A stretch of 61,374 nucleotides of DNA from Deltaproteobacteria bacterium (GCA_011046135.1 DSBG01000114.1:1-61374); one strand, 5' to 3'. Numbered from the stretch's first letter, positions 18,903 to 30,340 are shown. Numbers and translations: made by a program. The notes: generated by a model from the sequence alone, not told the origin.

Positions 18903-19724
18903 ATGAAGGGAATACACCTGTGTCAGCCCCATGAAGGCACATCCTGTGCTGCCTGCTGTGGAATATACAATTATGCAGAGAATTCAAGGAGTTCTCTGGT
19001 GAATCGATTCCGGTATCGAACCAGACTGTTCTCCATGGTGCGACAGAACAGGATACCACTTGTGGAATATCAGGCCATTATACGACACAGGGAACATTCC
19101 AAAAGGATCTTCACGACGATCTATACCTGTGAGTTTGTGGGATTTCTGAACCAGCACGAACGCCGTGTCGGCTGTCTGCTCCATCCCATGGGCAATGATG
19201 GAAAGGATCTCCGCGATGTCAGTTTCTATGGCAGAGCTCTCTGTGAGGGGCATTTCTGTCCGAGCTACGAGAAGCTGGAAACAAACGAGGCAGAGGCAGT
19301 ACTCGCAACGGTTGATGACTGGTATCTCTATGGGGTCGTGATCACCGATATCGACTTCGTCAAGACATTTTTCAAGATCGTTCAGAACAGGCTCGGAGAA
19401 CGGGTGAGGTCAGATGTATTGAGGCAATCAGCGCGTTCAATGCAGGCATTGCACCGTTTTTTTGCCACGAAACGTGAGTGGCCCTTTCGCGATTCCTCGA
19501 GACCACGTTTCGGTAAATACTACTTTCTCGGAGAGGAATACGCCGTTGATCGGATAGACTATACGGCTCTCGGTTCCGATCCGTCTCGTTTCGATGGAAT
19601 TTTTCTCGGCCTGTCTTCATTGTTTCACTCGAGAAACGATCTGGTGAAGGCGGAGGCCTATCTGAACTCGATCGTGGAGGAGTTCTGTGATGGATACAAC
19701 AGCCTTGATCGATCAAATCATTGA
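18903..19724 (+). CDS. Conserved Cys-rich protein of unknown function, upstream of nad genes
   Basis: A 273-residue protein starting MKGIHLCQPHEGTSC, with TSCAACCGIYNY at residues 13-24. Further Cys-containing motifs are YTCEFVGFL near 77, RVGCLLHP near 90 and LCEGHFCPSYEKL near 113. The many conserved-looking Cys and His suggest a metal or iron-sulfur site. I recall the CCG-(I/L)-(Y/F)-N start from unannotated deltaproteobacterial proteins. The gene overlaps nadC by 35 bases, so it is translationally coupled with NAD synthesis. A role with the oxygen-sensitive 4Fe-4S enzyme NadA is possible but is only inference from position. Confidence 0.7.
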   Translation: MKGIHLCQPHEGTSCAACCGIYNYAENSRSSLVNRFRYRTRLFSMVRQNRIPLVEYQAIIRHREHSKRIFTTIYTCEFVGFLNQHERRVGCLLHPMGNDGKDLRDVSFYGRALCEGHFCPSYEKLETNEAEAVLATVDDWYLYGVVITDIDFVKTFFKIVQNRLGERVRSDVLRQSARSMQALHRFFATKREWPFRDSSRPRFGKYYFLGEEYAVDRIDYTALGSDPSRFDGIFLGLSSLFHSRNDLVKAEAYLNSIVEEFCDGYNSLDRSNH

Positions 19725-20529
19725 CCGTGCCTTTGAAGAGGACGGTCAGGACATCACCTCGATGGCACTCTTTTCTGGGGATGACTGCATGGATGCTGTC
19801 CTGTGGGCCAAGGAACCGGGGATTATTGCCGGTCTGGATGTAGTCCGAAAGGTTTTCAATCGTCTCGACGAGGGAATTCTCTGCAGTTTTTTCATCACCG
19901 ATGGAACCCTGGTTCGGGAGGGAACCGAAATCGGCCATATCAATGGTCACACCCTCGGCATCCTCAAGGCGGAACGGGTGGCACTGAATTTTCTCCAGAG
20001 GATGTCCGGTATCGCCACAAGAACCGCACGCTATGTCGAGGCAGTCAATGGTACCCGTGCACGGATTCTTGATACCAGAAAGACCGTTCCCGGGCTGCGG
20101 ATCCTCGACAAGATGGCGGTACGAATGGGCGGAGCTGAAAATCACCGGATGGGTCTGTGGGACATGGCGCTGATCAAGGACAACCATGTCGATGCTGCGG
20201 GGTCGATTGCCCGTGCAGTCCGGAAGGTTCGCCATGCGTTTCCGGGGATCCCCATCGAGGTCGAAGCCCGCTCCCTGGACGATGTCATGGAGCTTCTCGA
20301 GCTGAACCCGGACAGGATCATGCTTGATAATTTCACCATAGATACTATGAAAAAGGCTGTCGAACTGGTGAATACCCGTATACCCCTCGAGGCGTCCGGT
20401 GGCATCACCCTGGATACGGTTCGGGATGTCGCCCTTACCGGTGTGGATTTCATCTCGGTGGGTGAACTGACCCACTCAGTGCATGCCCTTGACATATCGC
20501 TGATCACAGGAGAGCATCGTGACACGTGA
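19690..20529 (+). CDS. nadC: Nicotinate-nucleotide pyrophosphorylase (quinolinate phosphoribosyltransferase)
   Basis: A 279-residue NadC from the ATG at 19690, which follows GGAGG by nine bases; a GTG sits directly before it. It converts quinolinate and PRPP to nicotinate mononucleotide. Motifs: EDGQDITSMALF near residue 16, NFLQRMSGIATRTARYVEAV near 99, ILDTRKTVPGLRILDKMAVRMGG near 125, LIKDNHVDAAGSI near 158, EVEARSLDDV near 192 and LDNFTIDTM/EASGGITLDTVRDVALTGVDFISVG near the end. It is the first of nadC-nadA-nadB, with a coupled upstream gene and an 11-base overlap into nadA. Confidence 0.96.
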   Translation: MDTTALIDQIIDRAFEEDGQDITSMALFSGDDCMDAVLWAKEPGIIAGLDVVRKVFNRLDEGILCSFFITDGTLVREGTEIGHINGHTLGILKAERVALNFLQRMSGIATRTARYVEAVNGTRARILDTRKTVPGLRILDKMAVRMGGAENHRMGLWDMALIKDNHVDAAGSIARAVRKVRHAFPGIPIEVEARSLDDVMELLELNPDRIMLDNFTIDTMKKAVELVNTRIPLEASGGITLDTVRDVALTGVDFISVGELTHSVHALDISLITGEHRDT

Positions 20530-21559
20530 AGAGGCCAGAGAACTCATTGATCGCAGACGGAACGAGCTCGGGGAGAGACTCATCATCCTCGGACATCACT
20601 ATCAGAAGGATGAAGTTGTGGAGTTTTGTGACGTTGTGGGTGATTCTCTCGAATTGGCCCGCAAGGCCTCTCAGATAGAAGCTGCAGAGATCATTGTCTT
20701 TTGTGGGGTCTATTTCATGGCAGAAACCGCCTCTATCCTCGCTCAGGACAAGGCTGTCTACATTCCGGATCCCACAGCGGGATGTCCGCTGGCCGACATG
20801 GCGGACATCCGGCGGGTTATGCAGGCCTGGGAAGAACTTTCCCGGATTGGAAAATCATTCGTGCCGGTAACGTATGTCAATTCTTCAGCAGAGATCAAGG
20901 CATTCTGTGGGAGAAATTCTGGAACAGTCTGTACCTCAGGAAATTCACAACTGATATTCGAATGGGCGTTGTCGCATGGAGAGACTGTTTTTTTCATGCC
21001 TGACAAGAACTTGGGAAGGAACACCGCGAAAATGATGGGAATCCCAGGAGAGCAAATCGTACAGTGGGATCCCGATCAGGCACGTGGTGGTCTCACGGAC
21101 GATGACATTGTGAGGGCGCGTGTTATTCTCTGGAAGGGATGGTGTCCTGTTCACTGGCCGGAATTTGCCATATCGGATATCTGCTCGATGCGGAAACAGT
21201 TCCCAGGGATCAAGATTATCGTGCATCCAGAGTCTGACCCTGAGACAGTTGAAGCGAGCGATTCCGCGGGGTCAACTGCCCAAATACTCAAGTATTTCAG
21301 AGGGCTAAAGCCGGGGGATAAGGTTGCCGTCGGGACAGAATTCTCCATGGTCAAGCGGGCAGCAAAGGAATACAAGTCCATTATTGATATTATGGCCTTG
21401 AAAGGGATATACTGCGAGGACATGGGAAAGATCTCCCTCGAGAACCTCGCAGCAACACTGACGAATCTGGAAGGGAAAGAACACAGGGTCGTGGTACCGG
21501 ATTCCATCGTACGAGAAGCGAAAAAGGCTCTTGACACCATGTTAAGGCTCTCTGAATGA
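20519..21559 (+). CDS. nadA: Quinolinate synthase
   Basis: A 346-residue 4Fe-4S enzyme that condenses iminoaspartate with dihydroxyacetone phosphate. It begins at a GTG preceded by AGGAGAG and overlaps nadC by 11 bases. Signatures: LGHHYQKDEVVEFCDVVGDSLELARKA near residue 23, the first cluster Cys in IVFCGVYFMAETA near 61, PDPTAGCPLADM near 84, PVTYVNSSAEIKAFCG near 116, VCTSGNS near 136, and the last Cys in IYCEDMGKISLENL near 302. MPDKNLGR and HPESDP are also present. It ends in an ATGA overlap with nadB. Confidence 0.96.
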   Translation: MTREEARELIDRRRNELGERLIILGHHYQKDEVVEFCDVVGDSLELARKASQIEAAEIIVFCGVYFMAETASILAQDKAVYIPDPTAGCPLADMADIRRVMQAWEELSRIGKSFVPVTYVNSSAEIKAFCGRNSGTVCTSGNSQLIFEWALSHGETVFFMPDKNLGRNTAKMMGIPGEQIVQWDPDQARGGLTDDDIVRARVILWKGWCPVHWPEFAISDICSMRKQFPGIKIIVHPESDPETVEASDSAGSTAQILKYFRGLKPGDKVAVGTEFSMVKRAAKEYKSIIDIMALKGIYCEDMGKISLENLAATLTNLEGKEHRVVVPDSIVREAKKALDTMLRLSE

Positions 21560-23202
21560 ATGCATCCCAGAAAGAGACCGAGTGTCTGATCATCGGTACG
21601 GGTATCGCCGGTGCGACCTGTGCCCTGATCGCAGCCAAGGCGGGAATAAAGGTTTGTCTGCTTACCAAGAGATCTGATCCAACCACCACCAATACAAACC
21701 ATGCCCAGGGTGGTATCGTGTACCGGGGCAACAGCGATTCACCCGAGCTCCTGATGGCAGACATCCTCAGAGCAGGCAGAAACATCAACTGCCTCGAAAC
21801 CGTGAAGTTCCTCGCCAACAAGGGCCCCGACGTGGTCAAAGAAATCCTCATTGATGAACTGCGTGTGAATTTCACCCATCTCACCGGGTCAGAGGAGGAG
21901 AATTTTAATCTCACCCGGGAAGGTGCTCATTCAGTCAACAGGATTCTCTTTTCAGCAGATCACACCGGAAGAGACATTGAACGGACCCTCCTCGATGCGT
22001 TGAGGATCTACGAGAATGTCGAGATCATCACAGATGCAACGGCAATCGATCTTATCACGCTACAGCACCACTCCTCGGATGTTCAGGCACGCTACCGCCT
22101 CGAAGACAGGTGCCTTGGCGCATATGTATTTTTCGATACGACAAAGGAAGTGATCTCCATCCTTGCACAATACACGGTCCTGGCCACCGGAGGACTTGGA
22201 GATATATTTCTCCACACCACGAATGAAAAAGGAACCGTCGGTGACGGCATTGTCATGGCAAAACGTGCGAATGCGCGGGTGATCAACATGGAATTCATGC
22301 AGTTTCACCCTACGACGCTCTTTATCACCGGTGCTCGCAGATTTCTGATTTCAGAAGCCCTCCGAGGTGAGGGAGCCCGTCTCAGGAATATCCGGGGAGA
22401 GTACTTCATGGAGCGGTACAACCCCGAGCTGAAGGACCTCGCACCCAGGGACGAAGTCGCGGTGGCAATCTGGGTCGAAATGATCGAAAACAAGGAAGAT
22501 CACGTTCTCCTTGATGTGGCAAACTTTGTTCAAGAGGATATCCCCGAACGATTTCCCAGCATCTACAGTGCCTGCAGTGAAGCCGGAATTGATATCACGA
22601 AAGAACCAATCCCTGTCGTTCCTGCCGCTCACTACTTTTGCGGCGGTGTCCATGTAGACACCAGGGGCAGAAGCACGCTCAACGGCCTCTATGCGGTGGG
22701 TGAAGTCTCCTGCACGGGCCTCCACGGGGCAAACAGACTTGCCTCCACATCCCTTCTGGAGGGGCTCACGTGGGGGTACTGCGCTGCAAAAGACATCACC
22801 TCGAGGCTCTCATCGGGAGAGACCATGAGGCCGGACATTCTCCATGCGGTGCGAGACTGGATACCCACCGGTAACGTGGAGAATGAAGATCCTGCGCTCA
22901 TCGCTCAGGACTGGATGTCCATCAAATATACCATGTGGAATTATGTGGGAATCCTCCGCACACGGCCACGACTCAAGAGGGCAATCGAAGATGTGCGGCA
23001 CATGTACATGAGAATTGAGGAGTTCTACCGTGAAACTCCGGTTTCCGGTGATATCATCAGCCTGTTTCACGGTACACAGGCGGCCATCATGGTTGCTGAG
23101 GCAGCCTTACGAAACAGGGTCTCCATTGGGTGCCACCTGCTCGGCTCTGCAAAGGGCACTGAAAGGGCCTTTCCTGCCTTGAGGCGCAACTATATCCTCT
23201 GA
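21556..23202 (+). CDS. nadB: L-aspartate oxidase
   Basis: A 548-residue flavoprotein supplying iminoaspartate to NadA. The FAD-binding fold begins LIIGTGIAGATCALIAAKAG at residues 10-29; HAQGGIVYRG, NLTREGAHSVNRILFSADHTG, VLATGGLGDIFLHTT and MEFMQFHPTTLFI follow, with AAHYFCGGVHVDTRGRS and GLHGANRLASTSLLEGL in the FAD-closing region. These resemble the succinate dehydrogenase flavoprotein family, but the nadC-nadA context and ending fix the assignment. In an anaerobe fumarate rather than oxygen is the likely electron acceptor. It converges with the CoA-ligase gene 48 bases downstream. Confidence 0.96.
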   Translation: MNASQKETECLIIGTGIAGATCALIAAKAGIKVCLLTKRSDPTTTNTNHAQGGIVYRGNSDSPELLMADILRAGRNINCLETVKFLANKGPDVVKEILIDELRVNFTHLTGSEEENFNLTREGAHSVNRILFSADHTGRDIERTLLDALRIYENVEIITDATAIDLITLQHHSSDVQARYRLEDRCLGAYVFFDTTKEVISILAQYTVLATGGLGDIFLHTTNEKGTVGDGIVMAKRANARVINMEFMQFHPTTLFITGARRFLISEALRGEGARLRNIRGEYFMERYNPELKDLAPRDEVAVAIWVEMIENKEDHVLLDVANFVQEDIPERFPSIYSACSEAGIDITKEPIPVVPAAHYFCGGVHVDTRGRSTLNGLYAVGEVSCTGLHGANRLASTSLLEGLTWGYCAAKDITSRLSSGETMRPDILHAVRDWIPTGNVENEDPALIAQDWMSIKYTMWNYVGILRTRPRLKRAIEDVRHMYMRIEEFYRETPVSGDIISLFHGTQAAIMVAEAALRNRVSIGCHLLGSAKGTERAFPALRRNYIL

Positions 23203-23250
23203 CGTCAACGGAGGTCGTGCTCGTCGGCCTTTTTGGAAACGAGGGGGGTT

Positions 23251-24633
23251 CTACCTGGAATCTTTCCTGCTGAAGTGTCGTCTCAATCCCCTGAGAAAAT
23301 GAACACCTCTGGTCATCTCGTCGAACACGGGAATCCCCATCTCCTCGAGGTCTCTTCGGATGACATGGAATCGCTCACCATTCCCCGTGAGCCAGGCGAC
23401 CACGGGTTTACCCAGTTCATTTTTCAGCCTGTTCAACGATGAGAATAGTGAACTGTCGACCCAGTTCGCGAGAATGTGAAAGATGAGAGAATCCACATCG
23501 GGATCGTGCATCAGGGCTTCGGTGACCGCATGGAAGACAGTGTTTATCCCGTTGGCCTCGATGGCCGGCCAGACATCGGCGGGATTGGACGGAGCCATCC
23601 ACTTCGGGTAGACGGATTTCATGGCGTCAAGGGTCTGTTCAGAAAGTCTGGCGAGTCTGAGATTTGATTCGTGAAGCGCGTCAGTGGTGAGGATACCCCC
23701 GGCGCCTGAAAACGTGACGATAGCAGTTCCTCCATCGTGGGAAAAGGAGGAGGTCTTGGAGAAGCCCCTGAGAAAATCCATGAGTTCATGTACATCGAAG
23801 ACTTCAATGATTCCTGCCTGCCTCATGGCGCTTGCCAGGATTGCATGGTTTCCTGCCATGCTTGCCGTGTGGCTCATCGCCGCCCTGGCGCCTTCCGGAC
23901 TTCTGCCGCCCTTCAGGAGAATGATGGGTTTGTGCGAAGATGATGCAATCTTGAGGAACCGCCTGCTGTCCACGATGGATTCGAGGTAGAGGCCGATCAC
24001 ACCGGTGTCATCATCACAAACAAGGTATTCCAGTAATTCGGTTTCGTGAACATCGCACTTGTTGCCAATGGAGCAGAGCTTGTTGATTCCAAGGCCTCCT
24101 CGTTCCAGGATCATCAGGAGAAACCCGGCGGAAAGCATGCCGCTCTGGACAACCATGGAAACGGTTCCCGGTTTCAGGAGCGTTTTCCACGAATCAGTAT
24201 ACATAAATGAAAACACGTGTCTTTTGCGGGCGTCGATCAGGCCCATGCAATTTGGTCCCCACAGGCGGATGCCGGACATCTTTGCCCTGGAAACACTCTC
24301 TTCCTGGAGGCGCCTGCCGACGTCTCCGACCTCTGAAAAGCCCGCTGACTCAATGATGATGCCTTTCACGTGTTTTTGTGCGCACGCATCGATGGTTTGG
24401 GGAAGGTATTGGGCTGGGATAAAATAGATGGCCAGATCAAACGGGCGCGGAATCGATGCCACATCGGGGTAGCACGGCAGACCCGATAGAGCTGTGTACT
24501 TTGGATTGACCGGGAAAATTTCTCCACGGTAACCGCTGATGATATTGTTGAGGAGGTAGTGCCCCCCCTTTCCAGGATCATCGGTGGCGCCGATAACGGC
24601 AATTCCATCAGGGTTGAAAAATGTGTCCATCAT
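23251..24633 (-). CDS. ADP-forming acyl-CoA synthetase alpha-like subunit
   Basis: A 460-residue protein with the domain order of the alpha subunit of ADP-forming acetyl-CoA synthetases. A CoA-binding Rossmann domain opens it (FNPDGIAVIGATDDPGKGGHYLL at about residues 5-27, then GEIFPVNPKY), followed by two succinyl-CoA ligase-like domains (IRLWGPNCMGLID, MVVQSGMLSAGFL, ILLKGGRSPEGARAAMSHTASMAG). The His in SHTASMAG corresponds in position to the phosphorylated His of the family. No beta (ATP-grasp) subunit is adjacent, so it needs a partner elsewhere or acts differently. Such enzymes make ATP from acyl-CoA in fermentative and syntrophic anaerobes. Confidence 0.85.
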   Translation of the reverse strand: MMDTFFNPDGIAVIGATDDPGKGGHYLLNNIISGYRGEIFPVNPKYTALSGLPCYPDVASIPRPFDLAIYFIPAQYLPQTIDACAQKHVKGIIIESAGFSEVGDVGRRLQEESVSRAKMSGIRLWGPNCMGLIDARKRHVFSFMYTDSWKTLLKPGTVSMVVQSGMLSAGFLLMILERGGLGINKLCSIGNKCDVHETELLEYLVCDDDTGVIGLYLESIVDSRRFLKIASSSHKPIILLKGGRSPEGARAAMSHTASMAGNHAILASAMRQAGIIEVFDVHELMDFLRGFSKTSSFSHDGGTAIVTFSGAGGILTTDALHESNLRLARLSEQTLDAMKSVYPKWMAPSNPADVWPAIEANGINTVFHAVTEALMHDPDVDSLIFHILANWVDSSLFSSLNRLKNELGKPVVAWLTGNGERFHVIRRDLEEMGIPVFDEMTRGVHFLRGLRRHFSRKDSR

Positions 24634-24678
24634 GGTGCGATCCCCACAGAATGCATGTCATTCATACAATTCTTTCTA

Positions 24679-24707
24679 TCCATAGATACTTTCCCCTGTT
24701 CTGTCAA
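24679..24707 (-). promoter_or_regulatory. Sigma-70-type promoter for the acyl-CoA synthetase-like gene
   Basis: On the minus strand TTGACA (complement of 24702-24707), 17 bases and TATGGA (complement of 24679-24684), lying about 45 bases before the ATG at 24633. Confidence 0.55.
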
Positions 24708-24906
24708 CTATGGTGAAAAAGGCACATATGGGGTGAACAAAAAAATCGGTTTGGATATTCTCGTGAATAGTCAGTCCTCTCAGACCTGAAATACACGGTT
24801 CAATGATCGATCTCGAGATGATTTGTTCCTTCGAGACTCTCGTGGCACGGCATTCGCATATAATGGAGAAAAGCATCCCAAGACGGTGACAACACACGAG
24901 ACAAAG

Positions 24907-25203
24907 ATGACAATCATACCCGAAGAACGAGTTCTCTGCGGCATATGTGCACGAAACCCTTCAACCACGACATGTAACGGGTGCGGGAAACCCCTGTGTC
25001 GCAGGTGCAGGATCAGTGAGATTGATACGTCTGCACGCGGTGAGATGACCATCAGGGATTTCTGCCCTGACTGCAGAAAAGATCATGCGGAGAACCATCG
25101 AGGCAGGGGAGAAAAGTCCTTCGGTCTCGGGGAAATAACTGAAATGGTCAATTCTGAACAACTGAAGAACTGTAGGTTCAGGATTAAACTCAAGATGAAG
25201 TGA
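24907..25203 (+). CDS. Small zinc-ribbon protein (B-box-like Cys pairs)
   Basis: A protein of about 98 residues from ATG 24907; the frame is open further upstream, but nothing there looks coding. It has three CxxC pairs: CGICARNPSTTTCNGCGKPLCRRC and, after a spacer, FCPDC. This is a treble-clef or B-box-like zinc-binding layout. The C terminus is basic (RFRIKLKMK). No catalytic domain is seen. It stands alone upstream of a long non-coding stretch; a nucleic-acid or protein-binding role is possible but unproved. Confidence 0.55.
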   Translation: MTIIPEERVLCGICARNPSTTTCNGCGKPLCRRCRISEIDTSARGEMTIRDFCPDCRKDHAENHRGRGEKSFGLGEITEMVNSEQLKNCRFRIKLKMK

Positions 25204-25495
25204 TCAGATCATATCCTCTACGTATGGTTCTGGTACCAAAACAACCCTGAACATCTATGGCAAGAACACCATAGAACAGACGGGTAAGATAAATTCAATA
25301 ATATAATCAATATGGTGAAATAATATACTGCCTGGCATGTATTTCGCATTATATCATGCGGCTAAAGGGAGAACACAGGAGAACGTACACACAGTCCCCT
25401 TTCATGTGAGTGTACGGTCCAGGACAGGGGCCGCATACTAGGAAGACTGTGGACACAATACTCCAAACAAAATCTTAACTGAAACCTCCTTTTTG

Positions 25496-25561
25496 ATGCC
25501 AGAAGATGGGACACTCCATTCCGCTATCGTCCCCACACCTAATTCTTCTGGCATTTTTTTT
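25496..25561 (+). terminator. Hairpin plus T-run upstream of rplU (terminator, possibly of a small RNA or leader)
   Basis: ATGCCAGAAG at 25496-25505 pairs perfectly with CTTCTGGCAT at 25545-25554, and is followed at once by seven T (25555-25561). The 39-base loop contains GGGAC and GTCCCC that can extend the structure. It ends about 110 bases before the first likely -35 element of rplU and about 290 bases after the stop of the zinc-ribbon gene. It may terminate that gene, a small RNA or a transcript not otherwise visible. Confidence 0.6.
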
Positions 25562-25672
25562 GTTCTTTTATGGGTGGGTTGTGTCTGGGATCTCAAGCAG
25601 ACGAGGTGGCCCGAGCGCGTGCTCATGACCCGGTAGGCGTAGGCGCATCTCCCAGATTCATGGCAAAACTCC

Positions 25673-25709
25673 TTGACAATCCTTGACGGTTTCATTAATA
25701 GCTCATAAT
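25673..25709 (+). promoter_or_regulatory. Probable promoter region of rplU-rpmA-obg operon
   Basis: Two overlapping candidates: TTGACA at 25673-25678 with TAATAG at 25696-25701 (17-base spacer), and TTGACG at 25683-25688 with CATAAT at 25704-25709 (15-base spacer). Both sit 35-45 bases before the rplU start, whose ribosome binding site is GAGGTG. Confidence 0.5.
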
Positions 25710-25742
25710 CCCTAGCAGGAAAGAAATGGTTCGAGGTGCAGT

Positions 25743-26063
25743 ATGTATGCAGTCATAAAGACGGGCGGCAAGCAGTATAAAGTGGAAGAGGGCGATATTA
25801 TTCGAGTTGAGAAGCTTCCAGCTCAAAAAGGCGACACAATAACCTTCGAAGATATCTTGTTCTTAGGTGGTGACGAGTATGTTCTCGGTGTTCCCAAGAT
25901 TGAGGATGCACAGGTGAGTGCAAAAGTTCTCAGACAGATGAGGGACAGGAAGATCATCGTGTTCAAGATGAAGCGCAGAAAGCGCTACAGAAAAAGACAG
26001 GGGCACAGGCAGGATCTGACTGAGATCTGCATCACCAAGATCGAGACAGGTAAGGGGGCGTAA
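25743..26063 (+). CDS. rplU: 50S ribosomal protein L21
   Basis: A 106-residue L21 with the standard start MYAVIKTGGKQYKVEEGD and the family end region FKMKRRKRYRKRQGHRQDLTEICI. It is a structural protein of the large ribosomal subunit that binds 23S rRNA. GAGGTG precedes the ATG. It starts the conserved bacterial order rplU-rpmA-obg, with three bases between it and rpmA. Confidence 0.98.
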   Translation: MYAVIKTGGKQYKVEEGDIIRVEKLPAQKGDTITFEDILFLGGDEYVLGVPKIEDAQVSAKVLRQMRDRKIIVFKMKRRKRYRKRQGHRQDLTEICITKIETGKGA

Positions 26064-26066
26064 ACC

Positions 26067-26327
26067 ATGGCTCATAAGAAATCCGGAGGAACCTCGAGAA
26101 ACGGAAGGGACTCAGCGGGAAAGCGTCTTGGTGTGAAACGATTTGACGGACAGTGGGTCAAGGCTGGAAACATCCTGGTACGCCAGAGAGGGACAAAGAT
26201 CCACCCAGGGGAACATGTCGGTTGCGGGAGAGATTACACACTGTTTGCCCTCAGTGATGGTGTGGTGCGATACGAAACCCTGTTCAACAAAAAGAAGAAG
26301 GTGCACATCGTTCCCAGTCTCTCCTAG
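26067..26327 (+). CDS. rpmA: 50S ribosomal protein L27
   Basis: An 86-residue L27. The N-terminal [20 protein letters not shown] reaches toward the peptidyl transferase centre; [21 protein letters not shown] and the rest match the family over the full length. It lies between rplU and obg with gaps of three bases each side. There is no N-terminal extension of the kind cleaved in Firmicutes. Confidence 0.98.
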   Translation: MAHKKSGGTSRNGRDSAGKRLGVKRFDGQWVKAGNILVRQRGTKIHPGEHVGCGRDYTLFALSDGVVRYETLFNKKKKVHIVPSLS

Positions 26328-28454
<2,127 letters not shown>

Positions 28455-28458
<4 letters not shown>

Positions 28459-29714
28459 GTGTGAATCTCACATCCATTCGTGAGGTTGCCCTCAAGGCAC
28501 GAGCTGCATCACGGGCAGTCATGAATCTTCCAAGCGGAGTAAAGGAACAGGCTTTGCTGAATGTGGCGGCCTCTCTTCGTGAACATGTAGATTTTCTGAA
28601 ACAGGAGAACGTCAAAGATCTGGATGCAGCCGAAACGAACAGTCTCAGTGCGGCCATGCTGGACAGGCTCACCCTGAGTGAACGGGTGATCGATGGGATG
28701 GGCAAGGCACTGGAAGAGATTGCCGTCCTGCCCGATCCGGTGGGGAAGATCACGGGGATGACCAGGAGACCAAACGGATTGATCGTCGGCAAGATGCGCA
28801 TTCCCATCGGGGTGGTGGGGATCATCTACGAATCACGTCCGAATGTAACAGCTGATGCTGCGGGGCTCTGCCTTAAATCAGGCAATGCAGTCGTTCTCAG
28901 GGGAGGCTCCGAGGCGTTTCACTCAAATCGTGCAATCACCAAGGTATTCAGGGAATCCCTTGAAAAGACGGGCATCGACCCAAACGCAGTCATGCTCATA
29001 CCGGTAACAGACAGGGCAGCGATCATGGAACTGCTCAGCTTGGAAGACTGCATCGACCTGATCATACCCCGTGGAGGGGAGGGCCTGATCCGGACCGTTG
29101 TCGAACATTCGAAAATCCCGGTATTGAAGCACTACAAGGGTGTCTGCCACATCTTCGTCGACAGAGACGCCGACCTCGAGAAGGCATACTCTATCTGTCT
29201 GAATGCAAAGGTCCAGAGACCAGGGGTCTGTAATGCGATGGAAACCCTCCTGATCGATAGCGCCATTGCAGAATCTTTCCTGCCGGAGATGACACGGATG
29301 TTCAGAGATCACGGCGTGGAACTGCGGGGATGCAAACGATGCAGGGCGATCATTCCGGACATGGTAACAGCGCGGGAGGAAGACTGGTACGAGGAATTTC
29401 TCGATTTGATCCTGGCTGTGAAGATCACCGAAGGCCTATCGGAGGCAATTGATCACATCGAGAACTATGGATCAAATCACACCGAGGCCATTATCACCGA
29501 GAATTACTCCCGGGCTATGGAATTTCTGCATCAGGTGGACTCTTCTACGGTGCTCGTCAATGCAAGCACTCGTTTCTCGGATGGGGGGGAGTTCGGTCTC
29601 GGGGCCGAAGTGGGGATCAGCACGTCAAAGGTTCATGCCTACGGACCCATGGGGATTGAAGACCTCACCATCGGGAAATTTATCTGTTTCGGGGATGGCC
29701 AGATCAGGCAATGA
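28455..29714 (+). CDS. proA: Gamma-glutamyl phosphate reductase
   Basis: A 419-residue ProA of the aldehyde dehydrogenase fold, reducing glutamyl phosphate to glutamate semialdehyde with NADPH. It starts at GTG 28455 behind GGGAGG and overlaps the proB stop. Motifs include GVVGIIYESRPNVTADAAGLCLKSGNAVVLRGG (in parts) near residue 116, DLIIPRGGEGLIR near 197, the catalytic Cys in QRPGVCNAMETLLID near 253 and NASTRFSDGGEFGLGAEVGISTSK near 372. ProB and ProA act as a complex to pass on the labile intermediate, in agreement with the coupled genes. Confidence 0.97.
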
Positions 29715-30340
29715 GGCTGGGTCTTTTCGGAGGAACATTCAATCCGCTCCACATAGGCCACTTGAGAGTGGCTGAGGAGGTTAGGGAAAAAGTCCGGCTC
29801 GACACCATCATCTTTGTTCCCTCGTATGTTCCCCCTCACAAGGAGCTCGATTGCAACGTATCAGGTCAACAGAGACTGGAGATTATCCAGCGCTCCATAC
29901 GCGCAAATCCATTTTTCGAGGCATCATCCTATGAAGTGGAACGCAGCGAACCCTCGTACTCCATCAGGACCATCGAGCATTTCCGTTCGGGAAACCATGT
30001 CGCACCGTTCTTCATTCTCGGACAGGATGCCTTCAACGAAATAGCGACCTGGTACGAAGCAGAAAGACTCTTCTCTCTTGCCCACTTCATTGTCATGTCC
30101 AGACCAGGGGAAGAAAAATTGAACCTCGACCAGGTCCTGGGAACCAGCTCTTCCCTCTACCGGCCCAGCGTCAATGGGTTTATCAACGTCCATGGAAATG
30201 AGATCCTCTTTATCGATGTGACGCCATTTTCCCTCTCGTCATCTCAGATTCGATCGAACAGAAAAGAAGGAAAATCAATCAGATACCTGGTTCCGGAGGA
30301 GGCATACGAATACATTATGACTGAAAGGATCTATGGCTAG
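29711..30340 (+). CDS. nadD: Nicotinate-nucleotide adenylyltransferase
   Basis: A 209-residue NadD making deamido-NAD from nicotinate mononucleotide and ATP. The nucleotidyltransferase motif LFGGTFNPLHIGHLRVAEEV begins at residue 4 (GxFNPxHxGH), followed by FVPSYVPPHK, FILGQDAFNEIATWYEAERL and the C-terminal SSSQIRSNRKEGKSIRYLVPEEAYEYI with the (S/T)SSxxR signature. It overlaps proA by four bases and is followed directly by rsfS. It continues the route started by nadC-nadA-nadB about 7 kb upstream. Confidence 0.96.
   Translation: MRLGLFGGTFNPLHIGHLRVAEEVREKVRLDTIIFVPSYVPPHKELDCNVSGQQRLEIIQRSIRANPFFEASSYEVERSEPSYSIRTIEHFRSGNHVAPFFILGQDAFNEIATWYEAERLFSLAHFIVMSRPGEEKLNLDQVLGTSSSLYRPSVNGFINVHGNEILFIDVTPFSLSSSQIRSNRKEGKSIRYLVPEEAYEYIMTERIYG

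Larger units (their letters stand above)
25204..25742. other. Long intergenic region upstream of rplU
   Basis: About 540 bases without a convincing gene. The first part (25204-25360) is AT-rich with several TAAT/ATAAT strings. A strong hairpin with a T-run lies at 25496-25561, and a promoter for the ribosomal protein operon near 25673-25709. A minus-strand open frame (25438-25695) has no recognisable features. The stretch could hold a small RNA ending at the hairpin. Confidence 0.5.

Noticed and set aside
18496-19059. Minus-strand open frame of 187 residues
   Set aside because: His-rich and crosses both plus-strand genes; composition is that of an antisense shadow and the plus frame carries the Cys-motif protein.
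19372-20475. Minus-strand open frame of 367 residues opposite nadC
   Set aside because: Antisense to NadC, which is recognised over its full length.
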